Source: Streptomyces aureoverticillatus | GTDB lineage: Bacteria; Actinomycetota; Actinomycetes; Streptomycetales; Streptomycetaceae | Length of the DNA stretch: 64,000 nucleotides | Reading direction: 5' to 3' | Assembly: GCF_014649395.1 (NCBI RefSeq) | Contig: NZ_BMSY01000015.1 | Coordinates: 1 to 64,000, forward strand | In this document: positions 7,904 through 16,362 of the stretch, in pieces | How positions within the stretch are numbered: position 1 is the stretch's first letter | Layout: each line of letters begins with the position of its first letter | Made by a program: the position numbers and the translations under genes | The notes under the pieces: model-generated | Database searches by the model: none | What the model was told of the DNA's origin: nothing | What the model saw: only the letters and a program-made list of their open reading frames with translations

Positions 7904-9463
7904 CTAGCGTCGGATGCCGGTGGCGAACGGCAGCGTGTTCACGAATGCCCGGTGGTGCTCGCGGTCGCACCATTCCAGCTTCAGATACGACTTCCCGGCC
8001 GATGCCCTGATCGTCCGCTTGTCGCGGGCGAGGGCCTCCGGAGAGCGGGACGAGACCGTGATGTAGCCGACGAGGTTGACGCCGGCCGCGCCGCTCGCGA
8101 GGTCCTCGCCGCGCTGGTCGAGGCGGGTGTGCGAGGCGATGTCGCGGGGGTCGACGGTGCGGTTCATCTTGGCCTGGCGGCTGGCCTCCGCCTCGTCGTT
8201 GGTCTTCTCCGTGAGCATGCGCTCGATGGCGACCTCGGTGGGCTCCAGGTCCATGGTGACGGCGACGGTGCGGATGACGTCGGGGGTGTGGACCAGGAGC
8301 GGCGCGAGGAAGTTCACGCCGACCGGGGTCATCGGCCACTCCTTCACCCAGGCCGTGGCGTGGCACCAGGGGGCGCGGGTGGCCGACTCGCGGGTCTTCG
8401 CCTGGAGGTAGGTGGGCTCCATCGCGTCGAGCTCGGCGGGCCAGGCGTTGCGTTTGGTCATCGCCTGGATGTGGTCGATGGGGTGGTCCGGGTCGTACAT
8501 GGAGTGCACGAGGGAGGCGAGGCGGCCCTGGCCGAGGGGCTGGCGGACGCGGATGTCGGCTTCCTGGAGGCGGGAGCAGATGTCGGTCAGCTCGCGGGCC
8601 ATGACGACGGCGAGCCCGGCGTCCTTGTCGAGCTTCCTGCCGCCCTGCGGGCGCGAGGCGCGCGCCATGGCCTGGGCCTCGGCGGCGAGGTCCCGGGAGT
8701 AGTGCATGCAGGCGACCAGATAGGCGCGGTGCTGCTCGCTGCTGGTGGACACCATCGACTGGAGCTGGTCGTAGGAGTGCTGGAGCCAGGGGAGCGCGCG
8801 GTCGTCGCCGCGCGCCGAGACGTCCTTGGCGTGCGCGTCCGGGTCGGCGGGCAGCGTACGCGCGAGCATCTGCAGGCGCGTCACGAAGCCGTCGCCGTTG
8901 GCGACGTGCTTGAGCAGCGTGCCGAACCGGTCGACGAGGGCCTCCTGGTCCTCGCTGTCGCGCAGGCCGACGCCGGGGCCCTCGATCTCGATGGCGGCGG
9001 TGACGGTGCGCCGGTCGGCGTGCAGCAGCACGGCGATCTCGTCCGGGCCGAAGGGCGCGGCCAGCCAGTTGATGCGGCCGATGCCGGGCGGCGGGCCGAC
9101 CTCGACCTCGCGGCCGTCGAGCCGGACGCCCGCCTCGGCGACGCCGGACCGGTAGGTGGTGCCGCGCCGCAGCGACCGCTTGTAGCTGCGGTTGATCTCG
9201 AACCACTTGTAGAACGTGCGCTGCTTGTACGGGAGATACACCGCCGCGATCGCGATCAGCGGGAAGCCCATGAGCAGCAGGATGCGCAGGAAGAGGAAGG
9301 GGATGAGGATGCCGCACATCATGCCGAGGAACGCCCCGGCGATGATCAGGGCGATCTCGCCGGTCTCGCGGTTGCGGCCGATGATGGCGTTCGGCCGGGC
9401 CCGGCCGATCAGATAGGTGCGGCGGGGCGTGACCGGTGGGGACACATGGGACTGGGTCGTCAA
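7904..9463 (-). CDS. SCO6880/PrgI-type membrane protein
   Basis: This is a 519-residue protein with two adjacent membrane helices (about 40-75) followed by a large cytoplasmic domain. It fits the SCO6880 family: a PrgI/VirB3-like membrane part fused to the N-terminal domain of VirB4. It has no P-loop. The gene overlaps the VirB6-like gene by ATGA and precedes the ATPase by 16 bp, which suggests a fixed stoichiometric complex anchoring the motor at the membrane. A split VirB4 (this protein plus the ATPase) is the simplest reading. Confidence 0.82.
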   Translation of the reverse strand: MTTQSHVSPPVTPRRTYLIGRARPNAIIGRNRETGEIALIIAGAFLGMMCGILIPFLFLRILLLMGFPLIAIAAVYLPYKQRTFYKWFEINRSYKRSLRRGTTYRSGVAEAGVRLDGREVEVGPPPGIGRINWLAAPFGPDEIAVLLHADRRTVTAAIEIEGPGVGLRDSEDQEALVDRFGTLLKHVANGDGFVTRLQMLARTLPADPDAHAKDVSARGDDRALPWLQHSYDQLQSMVSTSSEQHRAYLVACMHYSRDLAAEAQAMARASRPQGGRKLDKDAGLAVVMARELTDICSRLQEADIRVRQPLGQGRLASLVHSMYDPDHPIDHIQAMTKRNAWPAELDAMEPTYLQAKTRESATRAPWCHATAWVKEWPMTPVGVNFLAPLLVHTPDVIRTVAVTMDLEPTEVAIERMLTEKTNDEAEASRQAKMNRTVDPRDIASHTRLDQRGEDLASGAAGVNLVGYITVSSRSPEALARDKRTIRASAGKSYLKLEWCDREHHRAFVNTLPFATGIRR

Positions 9464-10800
9464 CGCCCTTCACCTCCAGTGCGGTTGGTGCTGCCGGTGC
9501 GGTCGCCCGCGTGCGGGGTGCTCGACGGGCTGGTACGGGGCGGGGGTGCGGAGGGGGCGGATCCGCCTCCGTTCGAAGGGCTGCCCGAGCGGTGGCCGTG
9601 GGTGGACACGCCGCTGCCGACCGCGTGCGCCGCGGCGGGCTGGGCCGGGGTGTCGCCGCCGCCCGCCTGGCCGCCGCCGGCCTTGCCGTTGGAGCGTGCG
9701 CTGTGGGTGCGGATGCCCTGGGCGACCCAGGCGGCGGGCGAGTTGAGGGCCGTGGCGGCGCGGTTCTCGGCGCCGCGCATGAGGCGGTTGTTGCGGGTGG
9801 CCATGATGTCGTCGCCGAAGCCCGGGATGAAGCGGTAGATGGAGGCGCTGGCGAAGATGGCGAGCAGGATGACGGAGAGCCCGGACACGACGGCCGAGAG
9901 CGAGTCGGGCCCGTCCTCGCCCTGCAGCGCCCCCGCGATGCCGAGCACGATCACGATGATCGGCTTCACCAGGATGATCGCGATCATCAGGCCAGCCCAG
10001 CGGCGGATGCGGCCCCAGGTGTTCTTGTCGACGAGGCCCGAGTAGACGATGGTGCCGAGCAGCGCGCCGACGTACAGCATGGCGGCGCGGATCACCAGCT
10101 CCAGGCAGAGGATGCCCGCGGCGGCGATGGACACGGCGGAGACGACGATCAGCATGATCGGGCCGCCGCCGATGTCCGTGCCCTTGTCCAGGGCCTGCGA
10201 GAACGTGCCGAAGAACTTGTCGGTCTCGCCGCCCACCGATTTGGCGAGCACTTCGGAGATGCCGTCGGTCGCGGACACGACGGTGGCCAGGATCAGCGGC
10301 GTGAACGCGGACGCGAGCACCGTGAGCCACAGGAACCCGATGGCCTCGGACAGCGCGGTGAGCATCGGCACGCCGCGGATGGCGCGCTTGGCGACCGCGA
10401 GCAGCCACACGATCAGGGTCAGCACGGTCGACGCGGCGAACACCACGGCGTACTGCTGCAGGAACCTCTCGTTGGTGAAGTCCACCGCGGCGGTGTCGTT
10501 CACGTACTCCGTGAGCTTGTTGACGATCCACGAGGCGGCGTCACCGAAGCCTCGGGCGAGGGAGGCGAGGGGGTCGAGCTGGGACATGGGGCTGTCGTCG
10601 GTGGGTGATTTCGGGGTGCCGCTGTCGCCGCTCTCGCCCTTCTCGCAGTACTTCTTGGCCGGGCCGCGGATGAGCTCGCAGGGGTCGTCCTCGGGCTCGG
10701 GGGCCGCGAGGGCGCGGGTGGCGAGCAGGACAGCGGCGGTCTGGACCGCCGTGACGGCCGCGGCGAGGGACAGGACGCGACGTCGGGTGCTACCGGGCAT
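9460..10800 (-). CDS. VirB6/TrbL-like polytopic membrane protein
   Basis: This is a 446-residue protein with an N-terminal signal-like segment (to the ALA site near 33), an extracellular Cys-containing stretch (CELIRGPAKKYCEKG), then six or seven membrane helices up to about residue 325. A Gly/Ser/Pro-rich, probably disordered cytoplasmic tail of about 100 residues follows. The topology matches VirB6/TrbL channel components of Gram-positive type IV systems. It overlaps the upstream VirB8-like gene by 11 bp and the downstream gene by 4 bp, so it is tightly coupled. Confidence 0.8.
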   Translation of the reverse strand: MPGSTRRRVLSLAAAVTAVQTAAVLLATRALAAPEPEDDPCELIRGPAKKYCEKGESGDSGTPKSPTDDSPMSQLDPLASLARGFGDAASWIVNKLTEYVNDTAAVDFTNERFLQQYAVVFAASTVLTLIVWLLAVAKRAIRGVPMLTALSEAIGFLWLTVLASAFTPLILATVVSATDGISEVLAKSVGGETDKFFGTFSQALDKGTDIGGGPIMLIVVSAVSIAAAGILCLELVIRAAMLYVGALLGTIVYSGLVDKNTWGRIRRWAGLMIAIILVKPIIVIVLGIAGALQGEDGPDSLSAVVSGLSVILLAIFASASIYRFIPGFGDDIMATRNNRLMRGAENRAATALNSPAAWVAQGIRTHSARSNGKAGGGQAGGGDTPAQPAAAHAVGSGVSTHGHRSGSPSNGGGSAPSAPPPRTSPSSTPHAGDRTGSTNRTGGEGR

Positions 10801-11629
10801 AGGTGAACCCTCCGTACTCCTCCACGGCCTTGGCCATGTCGTCGGCAGTGGAGGCCCGCTGGTCGCGCCCGACCGGGACAGGACCGTCCTTCTGCTTGAA
10901 GTCGGCGACCTTCCAGTCGCCGCCGACCCAGCGCATGTCGTACGTGTTCGTGAACCAGCTCTCGGTCACGGGGTTCTCGGCGTTCTCGCCGGCGAGCCCG
11001 AACAGCGAGGAGTACCAGATCTCGACCGTCGCGGAATCTCCGCCGAACTTCGTGACCTTGGTCCCCACCGGGATCATGCGGGAGACGAACGTGGTGCCGT
11101 CCGGCGCGCTGCCGTCCTTGTTCAGACCGATCCGGGAGAGGAACGACTCGCCCGTGTACACCTTGTCCAGGGCGGGCTTGCGCTTGGCAGCGACAGTCGG
11201 GGTGTAGACCGTGTCGACGATCGCGTGCCGCCGCGTCTTGTCGAACATGTCGGCCGAGCCGAGCGCCACGGCGTAGTTCGCCGTTGCGCTCTCCACGCCC
11301 TGTTGGCTCTTCGGGAACCCCGAAGGAATCCCCCCGGCCTTCCCGTCCACCGGCTTCTCCCCGGTGGGGGCCGTGGGGGCCGCCTCCGTGCCGTTGCCGC
11401 CGCCGCGGCCCCCGCCGCCACCCCCGTCGGACGACGAGTCGTCCCGGTTGGCGAAGGCGATGGCCGCGATGAGGAGGACGACGACGCCGACGACGGTGAC
11501 GACGCTGCGCGAGGGGGACCGGCCCGCGGAGCGGGCGGATCTGCGCGCGGGGCCGTACCCGTCGGCGCCGTCGGGGAGCCGCGTGCGGGTCTCGCCCGTA
11601 CGGCCGAAGAGGTCATCGTCATCGCTCAT
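10790..11629 (-). CDS. VirB8/TcpC-like bitopic membrane protein
   Basis: This is a 279-residue protein with a cytoplasmic Arg/Ser-rich N-terminus, one membrane helix (about 42-60: VVTVVGVVVLLIAAIAFA), a Gly-rich linker and an extracellular NTF2-like domain of about 170 residues. The domain ends with an aromatic-rich strand (WFTNTYDMRWVGGDWKVADF) like those in VirB8/TcpC. It is 162 bp downstream of the small two-helix protein and overlaps the VirB6-like gene. It is the likely scaffold subunit of the secretion-like complex. The assignment rests on topology, strand pattern and context. Confidence 0.7.
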   Translation of the reverse strand: MSDDDDLFGRTGETRTRLPDGADGYGPARRSARSAGRSPSRSVVTVVGVVVLLIAAIAFANRDDSSSDGGGGGGRGGGNGTEAAPTAPTGEKPVDGKAGGIPSGFPKSQQGVESATANYAVALGSADMFDKTRRHAIVDTVYTPTVAAKRKPALDKVYTGESFLSRIGLNKDGSAPDGTTFVSRMIPVGTKVTKFGGDSATVEIWYSSLFGLAGENAENPVTESWFTNTYDMRWVGGDWKVADFKQKDGPVPVGRDQRASTADDMAKAVEEYGGFTYAR

Positions 11630-11791
11630 GCCGCGTACGTCCCCTCAACCTCTTGCGTGACCGCGCGGTCCGCCAGGTACACCAGACACGACGGTAGCCG
11701 TGCTGGTTCCCGCGCGGGCGCGGTGTGGTGACTCGACATCAGGGAGTTGCAACCTCAGCCGGTGGGCGCGACGGACGGGTGGGGAAGGGGG

Positions 11792-12100
11792 TCAGACCGC
11801 CATGCCGTACACGATGGTGAACAGCGTGCCCAGCGAGCCGATGATGAAGACGCCGGTGAGCCCGGCGATGATGAGGCCTTTGCCCTGCTCCGCGCTGAAG
11901 GTGTCGCGCAGTGCCGTCGCGCCGATCCGCTGCTTGGCGGCGCCCCAGATCGCGATGCCGAGGCACAGCAGGATGGCGACAGCCATCACCACCTCGATCA
12001 TCACGCGCGCCTCATTGCCCAGGCTCCCGAAGGGGCCCCAGTCGGGGGCGATCCCACCGATGATGGTGTTGATGTCGCCCTTCTCGGCTGCCATAAGCAT
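11792..12100 (-). CDS. Small two-helix membrane protein (VirB2-like position)
   Basis: This encodes 102 residues. I start at the ATG at 12100 because GGGGCGGTGAG lies just upstream; a longer reading adds 13 unlikely residues. Two hydrophobic helices (about 34-52 and 75-95) are separated by a short basic loop (AAKQRIGATALRD), a pilin-like hairpin topology. It is the first gene of the ATPase/VirB6/VirB8 stretch. An inverted repeat 84 bp upstream may regulate it. Calling it a VirB2-like subunit is inference from size and place. Confidence 0.7.
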   Translation of the reverse strand: MLMAAEKGDINTIIGGIAPDWGPFGSLGNEARVMIEVVMAVAILLCLGIAIWGAAKQRIGATALRDTFSAEQGKGLIIAGLTGVFIIGSLGTLFTIVYGMAV

Positions 12101-12183
12101 GTGTAACTCACCGCCCCTAGTGGGTTGTTCTCGCGCCATTGCCCACCTCTGCCTGCCGCAGCGCAGAGGACGGAGTCATTCTC

Positions 12184-12229
12184 GCCGACAATTGACCCGG
12201 CGCGTGCCGCCTTGACGTCAATTGTTGGC
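12184..12229. promoter_or_regulatory. Inverted repeat upstream of the pilin-like gene
   Basis: Two 13-bp arms (12184-12196 and 12217-12229) match at 12 of 13 positions around ACAATTGAC/GTCAATTGT, with a 20-bp spacer. A TTGAC element lies within. The rest of the gene-free stretch 12101-12417 shows only this repeat and a hairpin next to 12417. Confidence 0.5.
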
Positions 12230-12392
12230 CGACTTCGTGCGTTTCGTCGTACGCAGCCCGCGTGGCCGTTCGGCGGCGGGCGCAGAACGGCATACGAGGT
12301 CACGTATGGTCACTCTGTGTATCACGCGGGGTGACGCCGGGCAATGAAGGCCGGGCGTGGCCGCTCCGGTGTGGGCACGGACGTCAACTCGG

Positions 12393-12417
12393 GCCGGACC
12401 CGCCCGGGTCGGGCCGG
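12393..12417 (-). terminator. Probable terminator after the 610-residue membrane protein gene
   Basis: A GC hairpin (on the minus strand, GGCCCGACCC with loop GGGC and GGGTCCGGCC, one mismatch) directly follows the stop of the 12418-14250 gene. It lacks a T-run, as many Streptomyces terminators do. It would separate this gene from the rest of the cluster. Confidence 0.45.
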
Positions 12418-14250
12418 TCAGGTGCGGCCGTCGAAGTCCCCGAAGCCGCCGCTGACGACATACGCGCAGTCGGTGTAGCGGTACCCGCCCTGGACCTTGG
12501 CGCCGTCGCTGTGGTCGCGGACCAGGCCGGTGCCGCCGGCGCCGCGCTTGTAGAGGAAGTGGTACTCGCCGGGCGGCAGCCGCAGCGTCTTCTGCGGATA
12601 GCTCCGGCCGCTCGCCTTGCAGGCCTTGGCGCGCCCTTCGGGCCTGCTGCCGTACGTGGAGCAGCCCGCGCAGGCGTCGAGCTTGACGCTGCCGGTGACG
12701 GGCCCGGTGAACAGGACCTCGACGGGGGACGGGCCGTCGTTCTTGAAGACGAACTCCTGGCCGGAGCCGGGCCGTCGCTGCGTGGGCAGCTTGCCGCCGG
12801 CCTGCGGGCGGGCGGCGGCGACCTCGGCGGCGATGGCGATGGTCCGGGCGCGCTCGCGCCTGCCGCTGTCCTTGTACGTGTCGGCGAAGCCGTCGAGGGT
12901 CTTGGCGGCCTCGGAGTACCGGCCGTCCTCGAACTCGTCGACGCCGCAGGCGTAGACGCCGGGTTCGACGGCGGCGGCGGCCTTCCCGGCGAGGCCGGAG
13001 GCCGTGCCGGCGGGCAGGGACCGGGCGGTGGTGCGGATGGCGCGCAGCTCCTCGGTGGCCGCGCAGGGGTCGGCGCCCTTCAGCTCGGCGACGCGGTCGT
13101 CGATGGCGCCGCGGATCGCGGGCGCGACCTTGCCTGCGGCGTCGGACTCGGGGAAGGTGTCGAGGAGTTCGCGCAGGTCCGCGCCGCCGCCGGCCTTGCC
13201 GAGCGAGGACGTGCCGCACTCGTAGTAGGAGTCGGCGAGGCGGTCGTCGGGCCAACTGGCGAGGCGGCCGAGGCGGTCCTCGCCGACGCTGCCGGGCAGG
13301 GTGCGCAGGTATTTCAGCGGCTCGATGGCGTCGCAGTACTGCTTGTCGGCGTACGGGGCGGCGACGGCCTTGTAGTACGCGTCGAGGCGGTCGGGGACGC
13401 GGTCGGCGGCGCGGGATCCGGCGTGGTCGCGGACGAGACCGCGGTAGAGGCCCATGGCGGTGCGGTAGTCGCTCTCGGAGGCCGTGAAGGGGCGGCCCTC
13501 CTGTGCCTTGACGATCCCGTCGGCCTTGTCGAGGCGGTCGAGCAGCATCTCTTCGACGGCCTCGTCCCGGGCGGCGTCGTAGCCGACGGCGGAGGTGGCC
13601 GGGACGGCGAGCAGGACGACGCCGAGGCCGACGGCCAGGGGTGCGCGCAGCCGCCAGCCGATGGGCGCCCGGCGGGCCCGGCGGGCGGCGTCGGCGGCGG
13701 CGAGCACGAGGACCACGAGATAGCCGACGAGGGCGCCGCCCGGGACGCCGTCGACGTCGGCGGGCAGGGCGACCAGGCACAGCGCGGCGGTGGCGGCCCA
13801 GCACAGGGCGGCGGCCGGCCAGGCGCGGATGAGCACGTAACCGAGCCCGAGCCCGGTGAGGTTGAGCAGCGCGGCGGCGAGGGGACGCAGCGGCTCGTGC
13901 GGGGCGGGTTCGGGCGGGGGCGCCTTGGGGGGTGCGTGGGGTTCGAGGAGTTCGGGGGTGCCGTAGAGCGGGGGTGGCGGGGGTGGGGGAGTCGCGGGCT
14001 GCGCGGCGGGCGGTATGGGTGGTATCGGCGGTTGGGGCGGGCCGTAGGCGCCGGGCGGTGGCGGGCTCGCGGGGGTGCCGGGGGCGTACGTGGGCGGGGG
14101 TGGTCCGAAGCTGCCCGGGCTGTCCTGACCCGGACTGTCCTGACCCGGGCTGTCCTGACCCGGACTGTCCTGAACCGGTCGCTTGTCCTCGGGTTCCACG
14201 GGCTTGCCCTCGGGCTCGACGGGCCTGTCTTCGGGTTCGTTGGCTTCCAT
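12418..14250 (-). CDS. Large Pro-rich multi-pass membrane protein of the cmd-like cluster
   Basis: This is a 610-residue protein. The start is the ATG at 14250 with GGGGGGAG upstream. Domain order: acidic Pro-rich N-terminus with four tandem QDSPG units (about 27-46), a long Pro/Ala stretch to 120, four membrane helices (about 123-141, 146-163, 172-188, 203-221), then a large helical region with repeated ExxL patterns (225-480) and a beta-rich Cys-containing C-terminal domain (DACAGCST; PPGEYHFLYK). The C-terminal region is probably outside the membrane. It belongs by position to the cluster linked with differentiation in S. coelicolor. Its molecular function is unknown. Confidence 0.75.
   Translation of the reverse strand: MEANEPEDRPVEPEGKPVEPEDKRPVQDSPGQDSPGQDSPGQDSPGSFGPPPPTYAPGTPASPPPPGAYGPPQPPIPPIPPAAQPATPPPPPPPLYGTPELLEPHAPPKAPPPEPAPHEPLRPLAAALLNLTGLGLGYVLIRAWPAAALCWAATAALCLVALPADVDGVPGGALVGYLVVLVLAAADAARRARRAPIGWRLRAPLAVGLGVVLLAVPATSAVGYDAARDEAVEEMLLDRLDKADGIVKAQEGRPFTASESDYRTAMGLYRGLVRDHAGSRAADRVPDRLDAYYKAVAAPYADKQYCDAIEPLKYLRTLPGSVGEDRLGRLASWPDDRLADSYYECGTSSLGKAGGGADLRELLDTFPESDAAGKVAPAIRGAIDDRVAELKGADPCAATEELRAIRTTARSLPAGTASGLAGKAAAAVEPGVYACGVDEFEDGRYSEAAKTLDGFADTYKDSGRRERARTIAIAAEVAAARPQAGGKLPTQRRPGSGQEFVFKNDGPSPVEVLFTGPVTGSVKLDACAGCSTYGSRPEGRAKACKASGRSYPQKTLRLPPGEYHFLYKRGAGGTGLVRDHSDGAKVQGGYRYTDCAYVVSGGFGDFDGRT
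14121..14180. repeat. Four 15-bp tandem units inside the 610-residue protein gene
   Basis: Four in-frame 15-bp units (consensus TGTCCTGACCCGGRC) encode QDSPG repeats. The first three differ only at one position, suggesting recent slippage. Confidence 0.85.
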
Positions 14251-14272
14251 CGTCGGCTCCCCCCAGCCGTAG

Positions 14273-14320
14273 GACGCGGAACACCGATCACCGATCGACG
14301 CGGAACACCGATCACCGATC
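14273..14320. repeat. Perfect 24-bp tandem duplication upstream of the membrane protein gene
   Basis: Units 14273-14296 and 14297-14320 are identical, each carrying ACCGATCACCGATC. They lie 23-70 bp before the ATG of the 12418-14250 gene, in its promoter or 5' leader. Confidence 0.8.
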
Positions 14321-14401
14321 AAGGAGCGCAGCCGATCAAGGGGCGCACCCCTCTGCCTCACGCCCCCAATCCCCCTACAGTCGACGAAAGTTGGCGCTCC
14401 G

Positions 14402-14692
14402 TCAATCGCCCGTAACGGACCGTTTCGAGTCAACGGGTCCGGCCGACGCCTGCCCTTCCCCCTCCGCCCCCTCCACGAAATGGTCGAACTCCCCCGCCCG
14501 CGCGCCCAGTACGAACGCCTCCCACTTCGCGTGGGTCGTCGTGACGACGTTGTCCGGGGCGTCGGTCGTGCGCAGGTGGACCGTGTCGTCGGGGCCGAAG
14601 GCGAGCTCGATCCAGGGGCCGGGGCCCCGCTCGTCGTCGGGGGCGGCGCGGACCCAGGTCAGCGGTTCGGGGCGGTGGGTGTCGTCGGCCAT
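14402..14692 (-). CDS. DUF397-domain protein
   Basis: This is a 96-residue protein. The pattern WIELAFGPDDTVHLRTTDAP then TKWEAF-like (AKWEAFVLGARAGEFD) is typical of DUF397, a small family that in streptomycetes usually sits beside an XRE-type helix-turn-helix regulator and can act as its antitoxin- or anti-activator-like partner. No XRE gene lies next to it here, so it is an orphan. The ATG at 14692 is chosen because it gives the usual family N-terminus. Confidence 0.8.
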   Translation of the reverse strand: MADDTHRPEPLTWVRAAPDDERGPGPWIELAFGPDDTVHLRTTDAPDNVVTTTHAKWEAFVLGARAGEFDHFVEGAEGEGQASAGPVDSKRSVTGD

Positions 14693-14836
14693 GGGCGGAA
14701 GTATCGCGGAGACGCCGTGCTCGCGGGCGAGGCGGGGGCGAAGTCGCCCAGGCGCGGGATGAAGCCGCCGGACGGAGGGCGAACCCGCCCGGGCCGGAGG
14801 TGCCGCGCCTAGACTGGGCCCGGCGGACTCCCGGGA

Positions 14837-16003
14837 GTGGTGGGGTGGTTGACGGTGCGTAAGACGTGGCTGCTCGCGGCCGTCGCGTTCAGTGGGTCCA
14901 CGGGGTTCATCGGGCTGCTGGTTCTCGGGACGTTCGTCGCGGCCGGGAGCATGGCCGGCGGGGCCGGGGGCGGCGGGAACGTCGGACTGGCCAAGGGCGC
15001 CGTGCCGACCACGTACCAGCCCCTCGTACAGAAGTGGGGCAATCTGTGCAAGGCCATCAACCCCGCGCTGCTCGCCGCCCAGCTCTACCAGGAGAGCGGG
15101 TTCAACCCGCGGGCGAAGAGCCCCGCCGCCGCGCAGGGCATAGCGCAGTTCATTCCGGGCACCTGGGCCACGCACGGCATCGACGGGGACGGCGACGGCG
15201 ACCGTGACGTGTGGGACCCCAAGGACGCCATCCCGTCCGCGGCGTCGTACGACTGCAAGCTCGCCAAGTACGTGAAGGACGCCCCGGGCGACCCGACGAA
15301 GAACATGCTCGCCGCGTACAACGCGGGCGCGTACGCCGTGCTCAAGTACGGCGGCGTACCCCCGTACCGCGAGACGCAGAACTACGTCAAGATCATCACG
15401 ACTCTGGAGAAGAGTTTCGCCCGGCCCATCGGCCGCGTGAACCCCTCGCAGCAGGCGGCGGGCGCCATCTACTACGCGCAGAAGAAGCTCGGGACCGAGT
15501 ACCTGTGGGGCGGCAACGGAACCGCCGACCAGGGCGGCAAGTTCGACTGCTCGGGGCTGACCCTCGCCGCGTACCGCAGCGTCGGCATCGAGCTGCCGCG
15601 CGTGGCCAACGACCAGTACAACGCCGGGCCGCACCCCAAGCGCGACGAGCTGCTCCCGGGCGACCTGGTCTTCTTCTCGGACGACCTCAGCAACTCACGG
15701 GCCATCCGGCACGTGGGCATCTACGTCGGCGGCGGCTACATGATCGACGCCCCCCGCCCCGGAGCCGTCATCCGCTTCGACCGGATCGATACGCCGGACT
15801 ACTTCGGAGCCACACGCGTCACCGAAGATGGCGCAAAAGCGATCCCCGAGGAGCCGGTGGAGAAGCGGGTCGACAAGCCCCGGGAGAAGCCGGAGGAGAA
15901 GCCCGGGGCAGACGGGGAGACCGGGGAGCCCGAGGAGGAGCCGCGGGAAGGTGCGGCCGGTCAGCCTTCGGGGCGGCCCGCGGACGAGGGCGCCGAGGTC
16001 TGA
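14837..16003 (+). CDS. Lytic transglycosylase fused to NlpC/P60 peptidase
   Basis: This is a 388-residue exported cell-wall hydrolase. An N-terminal membrane helix (about 10-38) is followed by an SLT domain with catalytic E86 (LYQESGF) and the motifs AQGIAQFIPGTW and AAYNAG. An NlpC/P60 domain has C238 (FDCSGL) and H292 (IRHVGIY). A charged Pro/Glu tail ends the protein. It would cut glycan strands and stem peptides. The same two-domain design occurs in wall hydrolases of Gram-positive conjugation systems, and it is divergent from the secretion-like cluster. The start could also be a GTG 18 bases downstream. Confidence 0.9.
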   Translation: MVGWLTVRKTWLLAAVAFSGSTGFIGLLVLGTFVAAGSMAGGAGGGGNVGLAKGAVPTTYQPLVQKWGNLCKAINPALLAAQLYQESGFNPRAKSPAAAQGIAQFIPGTWATHGIDGDGDGDRDVWDPKDAIPSAASYDCKLAKYVKDAPGDPTKNMLAAYNAGAYAVLKYGGVPPYRETQNYVKIITTLEKSFARPIGRVNPSQQAAGAIYYAQKKLGTEYLWGGNGTADQGGKFDCSGLTLAAYRSVGIELPRVANDQYNAGPHPKRDELLPGDLVFFSDDLSNSRAIRHVGIYVGGGYMIDAPRPGAVIRFDRIDTPDYFGATRVTEDGAKAIPEEPVEKRVDKPREKPEEKPGADGETGEPEEEPREGAAGQPSGRPADEGAEV

Positions 16004-16362
16004 CCCGGCCGCGTGCCGGCGCCGACCCGGCGTGTGATCCACTGACTGAGCGGAGGCGCGCGCCCGGCGCGCACGGCGCCCGAGCTGGCTTGAACCCTCC
16101 GTCAAAGCAGGCCCCTGAGCTGCGGCGATGAGTCTCTCTTCGATAACGTCTGAGTGATCTTTCGGTGGAGAGTGGAACGTAGTGAAGGGGACCGGGCGTT
16201 CCCTTGACTGGTACGGCACGTACGCGAAGAACAGCGCCAGGTACGCGAGGAACAGCGCGGGGAGCACTGAACCAGCGGCACGACTGCACTGACCACGGGG
16301 GTTGATGGAAGGGCGCGCGACAGGGCGCGCTCGCGAGTGAGAAGACAAGGGGCCACAGCATC
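16004..16362. other. Gene-free stretch upstream of the PAP2 phosphatase gene
   Basis: No convincing gene lies here. It holds a TTGACT element near 16205 and two imperfect 20-bp direct repeats (around 16220-16260: ACGCGAAGAACAGCGCCAGG and a near copy). A hydrophobic minus-strand frame lacks a ribosome site and I reject it. Confidence 0.5.

Noticed and set aside
14121..14180. CRISPR-like array
   Set aside because: The units are contiguous 15-bp in-frame repeats without spacers, inside a coding region.
12262..14415. Long plus-strand frame antisense to the 610-residue protein gene
   Set aside because: It is a Gly/Val/Ala-rich shadow of the real minus-strand gene, without a domain or ribosome site.
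4947..16003. Integrative conjugative element
   Set aside because: Secretion-like genes are present, but no relaxase, integrase, att repeats, tRNA target or compositional shift was seen.
15695..16348. Minus-strand frame with a hydrophobic stretch upstream of the PAP2 gene
   Set aside because: It runs into the wall-hydrolase gene in antisense, lacks a ribosome site, and its hydrophobic part comes from a short direct repeat.
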